Assembly (NCBI GenBank): GCA_050116035.1 | Contig: JASFPJ010000118.1 | Coordinates: 1 to 8,929 of the forward strand | Direction of reading: 5' to 3' | DNA from: SOIA01 sp050116035 | GTDB lineage: Bacteria > Acidobacteriota > Aminicenantia > Aminicenantales > Aminicenantaceae | DNA: 8,929 bases | Part shown: piece after piece, positions 1-7,101 of the stretch | How positions within the stretch are numbered: position 1 is the stretch's first letter | Layout: the number at the start of each line of letters is the position of its first letter | Made by a program: the position numbers and the translations under genes | Notes under the pieces: model-generated | Seen by the model: only the letters and a program-made list of their open reading frames with translations | Databases searched by the model: none | What the model was told of the DNA's origin: nothing

Positions 1-70
1 AATCTTTTGGAAGCTTTCCGTAAAAAAAGAGGTAGTAACGTTGCCGCAGAGTCTGTCAGGTATACTCGCT

Positions 71-895
71 TCACTCTTCTGTCGCTTTGGGTAAGGAATG
101 TTTCTGAAAGAAAGCATCTATCTTATTAACGAAGTCTTCTTTTGCCTGGAATATCGCCTCGTTGTGTCCTCCCTGCATCGGATAAAACTCTTTAGGCTCT
201 GGCGATGCCTCAAACAGCTTCCTTCCCTGGTGGAAAGGGATGATTTCATCGTCCTCACTGTGAATTATCAATTTAGGAACGGTAATATCTTTTATCTTGG
301 ATAAGGCATCGTATTTAATGGTGATAAACCATTTTATAGGAAGAAACGGGAACAACTTTTTACCCATTTCCAGAGCCGAAGTAAAGGCGCTTTCAGAGAT
401 GAGCGCTGCAGGTCTGATTTTGGAACAGAGCTCAACAGCCACATTTGCACCTAAAGACTTTCCGTAAACAACAATGGTGCCTTCATTTAGTTTTCGTTTA
501 TCGATGAGGTATGTGTAGGCCGCGTGGGCATCAGCATGGAGTCCTTTTTCGGTTGGACTGCCCTGACTTCTTCCATAGCCCCGGTAATCAAAAATAAAGA
601 CATCCAATCCAATACTGCAGAACATATCAATAGCTTCAATCCTGTGGCTGATATTTCCAGCGTTCCCATGGCAGAAAAGAAGTGTGGCTCTTGACCCCTT
701 GGTCGGAATATACCAGCCATTGAGTTTTGCTCCATCAGAGCTAAAGAAATAGACATCTTCAAATTCAAGACCGATATCTTTTGGTGTTATGTCTATTTCT
801 CTTACTGGAAAGTATATTCCCTTCTTCTCGTAATATTTTAGAAAGAGGATAAAAAAGATGAGCAAAAAGAATAAAACCAATGCTCCTGTTAGCAT
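71..895 (-). CDS. Membrane-anchored alpha/beta hydrolase (BEM46/ABHD13-like)
   Basis: Serine hydrolase of the alpha/beta fold, probably an esterase, thioesterase or peptidase; substrate unknown. Numbered from the ATG at 895 (274 aa), a hydrophobic N-terminal segment at about residues 2-20 looks like an uncleaved membrane anchor. HGNAGN at 76-81 forms the oxyanion region, DYRGYGRSQG follows at about 103-112, and GKSLGA carries the nucleophile Ser147. DDEIIP gives the acid Asp216 and GGHNE the base His244. The triad is complete and the length normal for this family. A TTG at 919 would add eight residues, but it lies just after an A-run without a clear Shine-Dalgarno, whereas the ATG at 895 has GGAAAGGA about 10 bases upstream; I prefer the ATG. 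Divergent from the M14 peptidase gene. Family assignment is firm; exact activity is not. Confidence 0.9.
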   Translation of the reverse strand: MLTGALVLFFLLIFFILFLKYYEKKGIYFPVREIDITPKDIGLEFEDVYFFSSDGAKLNGWYIPTKGSRATLLFCHGNAGNISHRIEAIDMFCSIGLDVFIFDYRGYGRSQGSPTEKGLHADAHAAYTYLIDKRKLNEGTIVVYGKSLGANVAVELCSKIRPAALISESAFTSALEMGKKLFPFLPIKWFITIKYDALSKIKDITVPKLIIHSEDDEIIPFHQGRKLFEASPEPKEFYPMQGGHNEAIFQAKEDFVNKIDAFFQKHSLPKATEE

Positions 896-899
896 CCGA

Positions 900-998
900 T
901 TAAAATCCTTTCCATCCAAACTTTTTTTTTACAGGATGGAAGCATAAATAAGGATAAGAGAAAAAAACTATTGAAACACTCTTAGTCCTGTTTTTCAT
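900..998 (-). CDS. Candidate 32-residue upstream ORF before the hydrolase
   Basis: Short ORF beginning MKNRTKSVSIVFF, preceded by a strong Shine-Dalgarno-like AGGGGAG (minus strand, 1009-1003) a few bases before its ATG at 998. It ends at a TAA (902-900) only four bases before the hydrolase ATG at 895, an arrangement that fits translational coupling. It reads through a run of nine A residues (minus strand, 930-922). Loss of one A would place it in frame with the hydrolase, so it could also be the true N-terminus hidden by a sequencing error or joined by slippage. The composition (central hydrophobic stretch, basic ends) resembles nothing I recognise. It may simply be a chance ORF. Confidence 0.3.
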   Translation of the reverse strand: MKNRTKSVSIVFFSYPYLCFHPVKKKFGWKGF

Positions 999-1021
999 AT
1001 GACTCCCCTTAAAAATATTCT

Positions 1022-1048
1022 ATTATATTTCTCTCTTAAAAAGAACAA
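1022..1048 (-). promoter_or_regulatory. Candidate sigma70-type promoter for the hydrolase transcript
   Basis: On the minus strand TATAAT (1027-1022) is a perfect -10 hexamer. The best upstream -35 match is TTGTTC (1048-1043) with a short 15-base spacer. Transcription would start near 1015, just ahead of the AGGGGAG and ATG of the 32-residue ORF, so that ORF would be the first one on the hydrolase mRNA. The spacer is suboptimal and the region AT-rich, so this is tentative. Confidence 0.35.
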
Positions 1049-1107
1049 TTTAGCTCTGCTGCCAATTTCACTATTTTTTGTATTTCAATTCCTTTATTTC
1101 TAGATTG

Positions 1108-1209
1108 ACTCTGCGATACTTTCTATACTACATTCATCGAAGGCGCTGAAAAGACAAAATGCAAATTCCCATAACTGGTTCCTTCGAAAGGGATTGCAGA
1201 GTGTTTTTT
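1108..1209 (+). other. Nested inverted repeats ending in a T-tract
   Basis: ACTCTGC (1108-1114) pairs with GCAGAGT (1196-1202), and inside it TCGAAGG (1137-1143) pairs with CCTTCGA (1181-1187). The outer arm is followed by GTTTTTTC (1203-1210). Read as plus-strand RNA this could be a two-stem structure ending in a weak terminator, or a small RNA or leader upstream of the peptidase. Seven-base arms over loops of 37 and 81 bases can arise by chance, and no known RNA family is recognised. Confidence 0.2.
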
Positions 1210-1231
1210 CAGAATTTTTTAACTTTGAGGC

Positions 1232-1240
1232 TGATATAAT
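1232..1240 (+). promoter_or_regulatory. Extended -10 element of the M14 peptidase promoter
   Basis: TGATATAAT is a perfect TATAAT hexamer preceded by the TG dinucleotide of an extended -10, which can substitute for a poor -35; none of the candidate -35 sequences 16-18 bases upstream is good. Transcription would begin near 1247, only a few bases before the GGAGG Shine-Dalgarno, giving a very short leader of about 15 bases. Confidence 0.45.
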
Positions 1241-1250
1241 CAAAACATCC

Positions 1251-1255
1251 GGAGG
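1251..1255 (+). promoter_or_regulatory. Shine-Dalgarno that fixes the TTG start of the M14 peptidase
   Basis: GGAGG lies six bases before TTG at 1262. The optimal spacing, and the fact that translation from this TTG yields a complete signal peptide (basic start, hydrophobic core, Ala-X-Ala-like end), make the non-ATG start convincing. Confidence 0.75.
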
Positions 1256-1261
1256 TTTAGA

Positions 1262-3874
1262 TTGAATTTAAAACAAATCACAACTCATGTTCTAACCCTG
1301 GCTTTCATCTGTGGTCTGGCAGCCAATTCTTTCTCGGCTGACATCCCTGAGCCAGAAGCGTTTTTCGGGCATAAACCCGGAGCGGATTTCAAGTTGATCC
1401 GTTGGGAGAAAATCTATGAATACTTTCACCTTTTAGCCGCGGAAAGCAACAGGATTAAGGTCGAGGAATTGGGACAGACGACGCTGGGGAATCCGTTTAT
1501 TCTTGCTATCATCTCCTCTCCGGAGAATATTTCCATGCTCGAAAAATACAAAGATATCGCAAAAAAACTCGCCAAAGGAAGAATCTCTGAAGAAGAGGCC
1601 AGCCGATTAGCCAAAGAAGGGAAAACCATCGCACTGATCACCTGCAGTATGCATGCCTCGGAATGCGGACCGACACAGATGTCGCCGGAGTTGGGATTTG
1701 TGCTGGCTACCGACAACTCCGATCAAATACAAAGAATATTAGACAATGTGATATTTTTGCTTATCCCCAGTTGGAATCCGGACGGCAATATACTGACAAC
1801 AGACTGGTACCGGCAGAATGTCGGGACTCCGTATGAAACGGCACCGATGCCCTGGCTGTACCATCACTATGCCGGCCATGACAATAACCGCGATGCCTTC
1901 ATGCACAATCTGGTCGAAACGAGATACGTGAATAACATCCTCTACCATGAATGGTTTCCTCAGATCTTCATGGATATGCACCACATGGGGAATTCCGCGG
2001 CCCGGTTGTTTCTCTCCCCTTTGTATGATCCCCGTCATCATTCCTTGGACCCTCTATTAACCCGCGAGATCGAGCTGACAGGCGCTTATATGAGGACGGT
2101 ACTGGAAGAACAGGGGAAAATTGCAGTGATGCATTATGCACTTTGGAACCACTGGCGAATGTCCGCGATCCATACCTGCGCCCTGTGGCATAATGTGGCA
2201 ACTATTCTCTTCGAAGCGGCGTCCACTCCCATGGCAACCCCAATTTTTCAGAGAGCGCGGGACCTCGCTCCTCCAAACAGGGGAGGGCTCGGAACGCAGG
2301 GCAATACCCAGACCATCAATTACCCCAGTCCCTGGCCGGGGGGGTGGTGGAGACTCCGGGATATTGTGGAATATTCCTACTGGTCTGTCATCGGTTTCCT
2401 GGAAACCGGCGCAATACACAGAGAAAAATATCTCATGAACATGTACCGAATGGCCAGAAACTCCATTGAAAAAGGTAAAAACGAGGCGCCATATGCGTAT
2501 GTCATTCCACAAGCCCAAAAAGATCCCAACACTGTGGCTAAGATGATCGACATCCTCATTTCCGGCGGGATAGAAATCCATCAATCAAAAAATTCCTTTA
2601 TCGCGCAAAATCGTGAATATCCGAAGGGAACCTATGTGGCTCTGATGTCCCAGGCTTACCGGCCTTATCTCATTGATATCCTGGGACCGCAAATCTACCC
2701 GGATCGAAGACAGTATGAAGGCGGCCCGCCTGAAAGCACTTTTGACCTGACAGGCTGGACCCTGGCCTACCAAATGGGAGTGGAGGCCATAAAAGTGGAC
2801 TCCCTTTTCAAGGCGCAATTGGCGCCGATCCAAAAAGCGGATTTTCCAACGGGGAAGGTTAGCGGAAGCGGAAACACTTTTATTCTGGATCATGCAGTCC
2901 TGGATAGTTATAGGGCCGTTAATCGGCTTTTGATGGAAGGAGCGAATGTCAGCTGGGCGACCAAATCTTTCACTTCCGGTAGGAAGAAATATCCGGCAGG
3001 AGCGATCGTCATCTCTGGTACTGGCATCAGAAACAAAATACAATCTCTAGCCAAAGAATTTAATCTTCAGATAGATGCAGGTCGTCCCCCCGGCGATCTC
3101 ATGCAGCTGAAACCACTCAAGTTAGGACTCTACAAGCCCTGGGTAGCCAACATGGACGAGGGCTGGACCCGCTGGATATTCGATAACTGGGAGTTTCCCT
3201 ATACAACCGTTCATGATGCAGAAATACGCAATGGCAATCTCAAGCAAAAATACGATGTTATTGTGTTAACAAACATATCTTCTCAACGCATTATCAACGG
3301 TCACAGAGAAGGAAGAGTCCCCACTCCATATGCTGGCGGGATTGGAGAGCAAGGATTAGCCGCTTTGCTCCAGTTTGTCAGAGATGGAGGGACTTTGATT
3401 ACCCTCAATGCGTCATGCCAACTACCCATAGACCACTTCAAGGTCCCCCTGCGGAATGTTGCCCGAAGTTATCCCTCAACCGAATTTTTCTGCCCCAGCG
3501 CAATTCTAAGAGTGGACGTGGAAAACACTCATCCTATCGGTTATGGAACTGACAATCGCGCCAATGTCGTTTTTTATGGGAGTCCGGTCTTTGAGTTCAT
3601 AAAGATGGGTATGAAAAAATCAGAGGAGAAGGAAACACTGCCTTCATCTTTAAAAGTCGTAGCTCGTTATCCTAACGGCAATCCATTCATGAGTGGTCGC
3701 CTTATAGGAGATCACATCTTCCATAATAAACCGGCTCTTGTAGAGATTGACTATGGAAGAGGCAAGGTCATCATGTTCGGCTTCCGTCCTCAAAACCGCG
3801 CGCAGCCACATGGGACATTCATGCTGTTTTTTAACTCCCTTTATTACGGTCCGGCAGCAACAGAGATGAGATAA
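1262..3874 (+). CDS. Secreted M14-family zinc carboxypeptidase-like protein
   Basis: Large (870 aa) exported peptidase of the M14 zinc carboxypeptidase superfamily, probably acting on peptides outside the cytoplasm. Residues 1-26 form a signal peptide ending NSFSA before DIPEPE. The catalytic domain spans about 40-390: the HxxE zinc motif is H131-A-S-E134, followed by NPDG (172-175), DNNRD (207-211, R210 a candidate substrate-binding Arg) and DMHHMG (238-243, candidate third zinc ligand). LFEAAS (316-321) places E318 as the likely catalytic glutamate. About 400-610 is a linker/beta region. From about 618 to 860 lies a Rossmann-like segment with YDVIVLT (664-670) and LLQFVRDGGTLI (702-713), reminiscent of glutamine-amidotransferase-like C-terminal domains in such peptidases, ending YGRGKVIMFGFRPQ. 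Starts at TTG with a strong Shine-Dalgarno. Monocistronic as far as seen. Superfamily is confident; specificity unknown. Confidence 0.9.
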   Translation: MNLKQITTHVLTLAFICGLAANSFSADIPEPEAFFGHKPGADFKLIRWEKIYEYFHLLAAESNRIKVEELGQTTLGNPFILAIISSPENISMLEKYKDIAKKLAKGRISEEEASRLAKEGKTIALITCSMHASECGPTQMSPELGFVLATDNSDQIQRILDNVIFLLIPSWNPDGNILTTDWYRQNVGTPYETAPMPWLYHHYAGHDNNRDAFMHNLVETRYVNNILYHEWFPQIFMDMHHMGNSAARLFLSPLYDPRHHSLDPLLTREIELTGAYMRTVLEEQGKIAVMHYALWNHWRMSAIHTCALWHNVATILFEAASTPMATPIFQRARDLAPPNRGGLGTQGNTQTINYPSPWPGGWWRLRDIVEYSYWSVIGFLETGAIHREKYLMNMYRMARNSIEKGKNEAPYAYVIPQAQKDPNTVAKMIDILISGGIEIHQSKNSFIAQNREYPKGTYVALMSQAYRPYLIDILGPQIYPDRRQYEGGPPESTFDLTGWTLAYQMGVEAIKVDSLFKAQLAPIQKADFPTGKVSGSGNTFILDHAVLDSYRAVNRLLMEGANVSWATKSFTSGRKKYPAGAIVISGTGIRNKIQSLAKEFNLQIDAGRPPGDLMQLKPLKLGLYKPWVANMDEGWTRWIFDNWEFPYTTVHDAEIRNGNLKQKYDVIVLTNISSQRIINGHREGRVPTPYAGGIGEQGLAALLQFVRDGGTLITLNASCQLPIDHFKVPLRNVARSYPSTEFFCPSAILRVDVENTHPIGYGTDNRANVVFYGSPVFEFIKMGMKKSEEKETLPSSLKVVARYPNGNPFMSGRLIGDHIFHNKPALVEIDYGRGKVIMFGFRPQNRAQPHGTFMLFFNSLYYGPAATEMR

Positions 3875-4050
3875 TCAAAGCCTGTTTGTTGCCGCATTGG
3901 ATGATGGAAAGCTTATGACTTACTTTCTAATCCCACGTGTTGCTTTTATGCATCCTCAATATCAGGAATACATAAATTAGGTCTTTTAGAGGGAGAGAAG
4001 TTACTGGTAATGCTCTATGCTTTTGCCCTTCCAAGTTTTCGCTGAGTCTT
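3875..4050. other. Convergent intergenic gap
   Basis: 176 bases separating the ends of the plus-strand peptidase gene and the minus-strand permease gene. No convincing hairpin with a T-tract was found on either strand, and no small gene with a credible ribosome binding site. Confidence 0.5.
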
Positions 4051-6624
4051 TTATTCGTACCGCAGCGAATCAATTGGATCTGCAGCAGCCGCTTTTATAG
4101 ACTGATAACTGACTGTAATCAGCGCAATCACAAGGGCCAATATGCCTGACAGAATGAAGATTTCGATCCCGAAGCTTGTTCTGTAGGCAAAGTTCTGGAG
4201 CCACTTGTTCATGGCAAAATAGGCGGTTGGCCAGGCAATCACATTCGCCACAATAACCCATTTCAGGAAATCTTTGGAAAGAAGCAGTGTGATTCCTGAT
4301 ACTGAAGCGCCAAATACTTTCCTTATCCCAATCTCTTTGGTGCGCATTTCTGTCATCTGTGATGCCAGACCAAATAGGCCCAGGCAAGAGATGAATATGG
4401 CAAGAAATGTAAAATAGCCAAATACACTCCCTGTTTTCTGCTCACTTTTGTAGAGCTTATCGAAAGTCGAATCTAAGAAGTTGTATTTGAAGGGAAAGTT
4501 TGGAGTGAATTCATTCCAGACGCTTTCAATATACCCTAATGTTCCAGGCAAATCTGAAATGTCCGATCTAACTCTGATGCAGAGGAAGTTGAATTTTTCA
4601 GGGGCTATAAACATAACCAAAGGATCTATCTCATCATGGAAAGGCCTGAAATGAAAATCTTTCACAACACCTATGATCGTGTAATCTCGCATACCTTCAT
4701 GTGCGGGGGCTGAAAAGCGTTTCCCTACAGGGGATTCTACATCCATGGCTTTCACAGCGGCTTCATTGATGATACAGGCCTCAGAGGCATCGGTCGCGTA
4801 GTCTTTCGAAAAACCTCTTCCCTGGACGACAGTCATATTCATCGTTTCGATAAAGTCATGATCAACCAGGAGTTCGTTCATCCGAGACTCTTTTTTTGGG
4901 TCTTTACCCTCCCAATCATATCCTATGTGAACATAACCGATGAGAACAGGCACTTCCGAGGTGGCTGCGACATGTGAAATCCTAGAATCTCGTGATAACT
5001 CGCTTTTAAACACCTCATACTGCTGAGCAGCGTTACCTCTTAAGGGAATGGTGATTATATGCTCTTTTTGATATCCCAGATTTCTGTTTTGGATAAAATG
5101 GAGTTGTTTAAAAATCACAAAGGTGGAAATGATTAGAAAGACAGAAATAGAAAATTGGATGACGACTAGCGCTTTTCTGAAGACGGTTTTTTTCGTTCTT
5201 CTGGATGTTTGTATTAATGAACCTGACAGGATATTTACAGGCTTGAAGGAAGACAGGAAGAGAGCGGGGTAACTGCCAGCCAGCAACCCGGTAAAAAGAA
5301 CTATCCCTACAAATCCAAGGAGTAAACTCCAATTTCCCTGAGGATTCAGGACCAACTGCTTGTCAGCGAGATTATTGAATGCCGGCAATAAAAGAATGAC
5401 AAGAACGACTGAAAAAGTAAGGGCGATTAAGGACAGGAGCACAGACTCTCCCATGAATTGTTTGATAAGGTCAGCTCTTTGAGCCCCGGTGACTTTTCTC
5501 ATGCCGACCTCTTTTGCCCTTGTGGAGGATCTGGCTGTCGTCAGATTCATAAAATTGATGCAGGCAATCACAAGAATGAAAACAGCTATAATCGAAAACA
5601 CATAGACATAGCGCATATCACCGCCTCCATCCACGCCATAGAGATGAATGCGGGTCAATGGCTCCAGTTCAAGTTTTGGCCCTTCTCTCAAATTGTGTTC
5701 TTGGAGAAGGCCAGCGATTTTTTCATTGAATTCAATGAATGGAGCATCATCCTGAAGCATGACATAGGTATAGATCTGGAAGCGGCCCCAATTGGTGGGT
5801 TCTCGATCCCTTTTCTCAAAGATCTCGAAAGGAAGTAAGAAATCGAAATGGATGTGTGAGTTTTGAGGCATATCTTTAATGACTCCAGTGACGGTTAAAT
5901 CGAGTGTATTGTTCAGCTTCAGGTTTTTCCCAAGAGGATCCTCAGTGCCAAAAAATTTCTCTGCCATTTCTTGGGTTATGACGATGGCGGAGGGAGCTAA
6001 AAGGGCCGTTTTGGAATCTCCTTTGACAAAAGGAAAAGAAAATATTTCGAAAAAAGATGGGTCCACATAAGCCCCGATTTCATCAAATTTTTTCTCTTCC
6101 CGTGTGACCAAACCCCTAAAATCGCTGACTCTAACGGAGTCTACAACTTCCGGAAATTCCTGTTTGAGCGCAGGGCCCACCGGGATGGAGACAATTGGCC
6201 AGACCACACCGTAATTTTGATCATTCATGTTCACTCTGCAGATGTTTTCGGCATTTTCATGGAACCTGTCAAAGTTCAGTTCATCCTGAACCCACAGAAG
6301 GATCAAAATACAGATGGCCATGCCGATAGCCAGCCCGGCAATGTTGATGAAAGAATAAGCTTTGTGTCTTTTCATATTCCTGAAAGCAATTTTTAGATAG
6401 TTAGTTATCATTTCTCCACTCCAATAGAATAGATTTTTTATAAATGAAGGGAACAAAATAATAATTTGAAACCAATAGAATATTTGAGCCTTAATTCGCC
6501 CTTTTTGACTGGCGATAGCGTTGAACCTCTCCTCAAAATCTCCTAGTCCCGAATATCGCACAGAAGGATCAAGCATGCGTTCAAGTATCCATGAGGCGAT
6601 TTTTGGAGGTGACATATTTCGCAT
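4051..6624 (-). CDS. MacB/FtsX-type ABC transporter permease with N-terminal prefix domain
   Basis: 857-residue inner-membrane protein with the fused two-half layout of MacB-like permeases. Residues 1-70 form a soluble prefix with the signature GLGDFEERF (26-34), as in 'permease prefix domain' transporters. The first half has a membrane segment at about 92-112, a MacB-type periplasmic domain to about 330, and an FtsX domain with helices at about 340-358, 395-413 and 434-452. The second half repeats this: helix about 488-506, periplasmic domain to about 715, helices about 735-755, 788-805 and 820-840. The conserved coupling motifs are AKEVGMRKVTGA (370-381) and TKEIGIRKVFGA (762-773). No Walker motif is present, so a separate ATPase is needed for transport. 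Its ATG overlaps the PadR stop by one base (TAATG), implying coupled translation. Role is probably efflux or lipid/lipoprotein handling; substrate unknown. Confidence 0.93.
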   Translation of the reverse strand: MRNMSPPKIASWILERMLDPSVRYSGLGDFEERFNAIASQKGRIKAQIFYWFQIIILFPSFIKNLFYWSGEMITNYLKIAFRNMKRHKAYSFINIAGLAIGMAICILILLWVQDELNFDRFHENAENICRVNMNDQNYGVVWPIVSIPVGPALKQEFPEVVDSVRVSDFRGLVTREEKKFDEIGAYVDPSFFEIFSFPFVKGDSKTALLAPSAIVITQEMAEKFFGTEDPLGKNLKLNNTLDLTVTGVIKDMPQNSHIHFDFLLPFEIFEKRDREPTNWGRFQIYTYVMLQDDAPFIEFNEKIAGLLQEHNLREGPKLELEPLTRIHLYGVDGGGDMRYVYVFSIIAVFILVIACINFMNLTTARSSTRAKEVGMRKVTGAQRADLIKQFMGESVLLSLIALTFSVVLVILLLPAFNNLADKQLVLNPQGNWSLLLGFVGIVLFTGLLAGSYPALFLSSFKPVNILSGSLIQTSRRTKKTVFRKALVVIQFSISVFLIISTFVIFKQLHFIQNRNLGYQKEHIITIPLRGNAAQQYEVFKSELSRDSRISHVAATSEVPVLIGYVHIGYDWEGKDPKKESRMNELLVDHDFIETMNMTVVQGRGFSKDYATDASEACIINEAAVKAMDVESPVGKRFSAPAHEGMRDYTIIGVVKDFHFRPFHDEIDPLVMFIAPEKFNFLCIRVRSDISDLPGTLGYIESVWNEFTPNFPFKYNFLDSTFDKLYKSEQKTGSVFGYFTFLAIFISCLGLFGLASQMTEMRTKEIGIRKVFGASVSGITLLLSKDFLKWVIVANVIAWPTAYFAMNKWLQNFAYRTSFGIEIFILSGILALVIALITVSYQSIKAAAADPIDSLRYE

Positions 6625-6947
6625 TATTCCTTCACTTTAAAAGCAGGAATATCTGACCAGATAATTGAATTCACACGTTTGACAGCCAATAAGGCTCGCT
6701 GCCCCTCAGGTGTGAGTTTGTAATAAATTTTACGCCTTCCTCCTCGCTCAGCCGTGGGCTCACCTTCAATCGATACAACAAGGCTGTGTTTCAACAGCCG
6801 GCTCAAAGATGCGTATATGGAACCAGTCAGCCATGATTTACCCGTCGCTTTTATGACTTCTTCCAGAATAGTGATGCCGTAGGCATTATCCTGAAGGCGC
6901 CAGATGCTGAGAAGTATGACTTCTTCGATTCGTGATATCATTCTCAT
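6624..6947 (-). CDS. PadR-family transcriptional regulator
   Basis: 107-residue winged-helix repressor of the short PadR class, lacking the long C-terminal helical domain of larger members. Residues about 5-60 hold the N-terminal helices and recognition helix (DNAYGITILEEV at about 20-31, GSIYASLSRLL at about 42-52). The wing follows with AERGGRRKIYYKLTPEG (about 66-82), the hallmark PadR signature. It is first in a two-gene operon and overlaps the permease start, so it likely controls that transporter. A GAGGG six bases or so before the ATG at 6947 supports the start; a second ATG two codons in is possible. By eye roughly 45% identical to the PadR at 8231-8551. An alternating TA element sits directly upstream, suggesting autorepression; the effector is unknown. 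Confidence 0.93.
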   Translation of the reverse strand: MRMISRIEEVILLSIWRLQDNAYGITILEEVIKATGKSWLTGSIYASLSRLLKHSLVVSIEGEPTAERGGRRKIYYKLTPEGQRALLAVKRVNSIIWSDIPAFKVKE

Positions 6948-6958
6948 TTTATTCCCTC

Positions 6959-6972
6959 TATATATGTATACG
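6959..6972 (-). promoter_or_regulatory. Candidate PadR operator upstream of the minus-strand module
   Basis: Minus-strand CGTATACATATATA lies between the PadR start and a possible -35 TTGTCC (6984-6979). It matches CGTATATATATATG ahead of the other PadR gene at 12 of 14 positions and is nearly self-complementary. Position over the presumed -10 region fits a repressor site. Low-complexity TA tracts are common in AT-rich promoters, so the match alone does not prove binding. Confidence 0.4.
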
Positions 6973-7090
6973 TTTATTGGACAAATAAGGTGCCATTTAA
7001 ATGAAATAAAATTTTACCACCTGACTACACTCATTTTTGAGTTTTGTTTAACTATTGTACTATTTGGAATTATTTCCTATTATTTCTATG

Positions 7091-7095
7091 AGGAG
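7091..7095 (+). promoter_or_regulatory. Shine-Dalgarno deciding the start of the RHH-like gene
   Basis: AGGAG sits six bases before ATG at 7102. The reading frame is open further upstream to 6904, overlapping the PadR gene, but this site and the domain boundary right after the ATG mark 7102 as the true start. Confidence 0.7.
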
Positions 7096-7101
7096 AGAAC
7101 A

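Larger units (their letters stand above)
920..1261. other. Divergent intergenic region between hydrolase and M14 peptidase
   Basis: About 340 AT-rich bases without a substantial gene. It holds the 32-residue ORF and promoter for the minus-strand hydrolase, a pair of nested inverted repeats (1108-1202) followed by six T residues, and an extended -10 plus Shine-Dalgarno for the plus-strand peptidase. No tRNA, known riboswitch core or mobile-element end was recognised. Confidence 0.6.

Noticed and set aside
1..126. Open plus-strand frame at the left edge that could be the tail of a gene
   Set aside because: Its residues resemble no known family and it would overlap the hydrolase 3' end; several frames are open by chance over this short stretch.
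1105..1129. TTGACT (1105-1110) and TATACT (1124-1129) as a promoter for the nested repeat element
   Set aside because: The spacer is 13 bases, too short for sigma70, and the -35 overlaps the outer repeat arm.
2057..3043. Minus-strand ORFs of 175 and 152 codons opposite the M14 peptidase
   Set aside because: They mirror a gene with clear signal peptide and catalytic motifs, have no recognisable domains, and are antisense shadows.
5458..5838. Plus-strand ORF opposite the permease
   Set aside because: It lies entirely within the conserved FtsX and periplasmic coding region on the other strand and shows no domain or ribosome binding site.
6904..7101. Upstream extension of the RHH-like gene with a hydrophobic, membrane-like stretch
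   Set aside because: It overlaps the PadR coding start on the opposite strand, passes through the presumed promoter region, and the AGGAG at 7091-7095 clearly serves the ATG at 7102. The hydrophobicity is what AT-rich noncoding DNA tends to encode.
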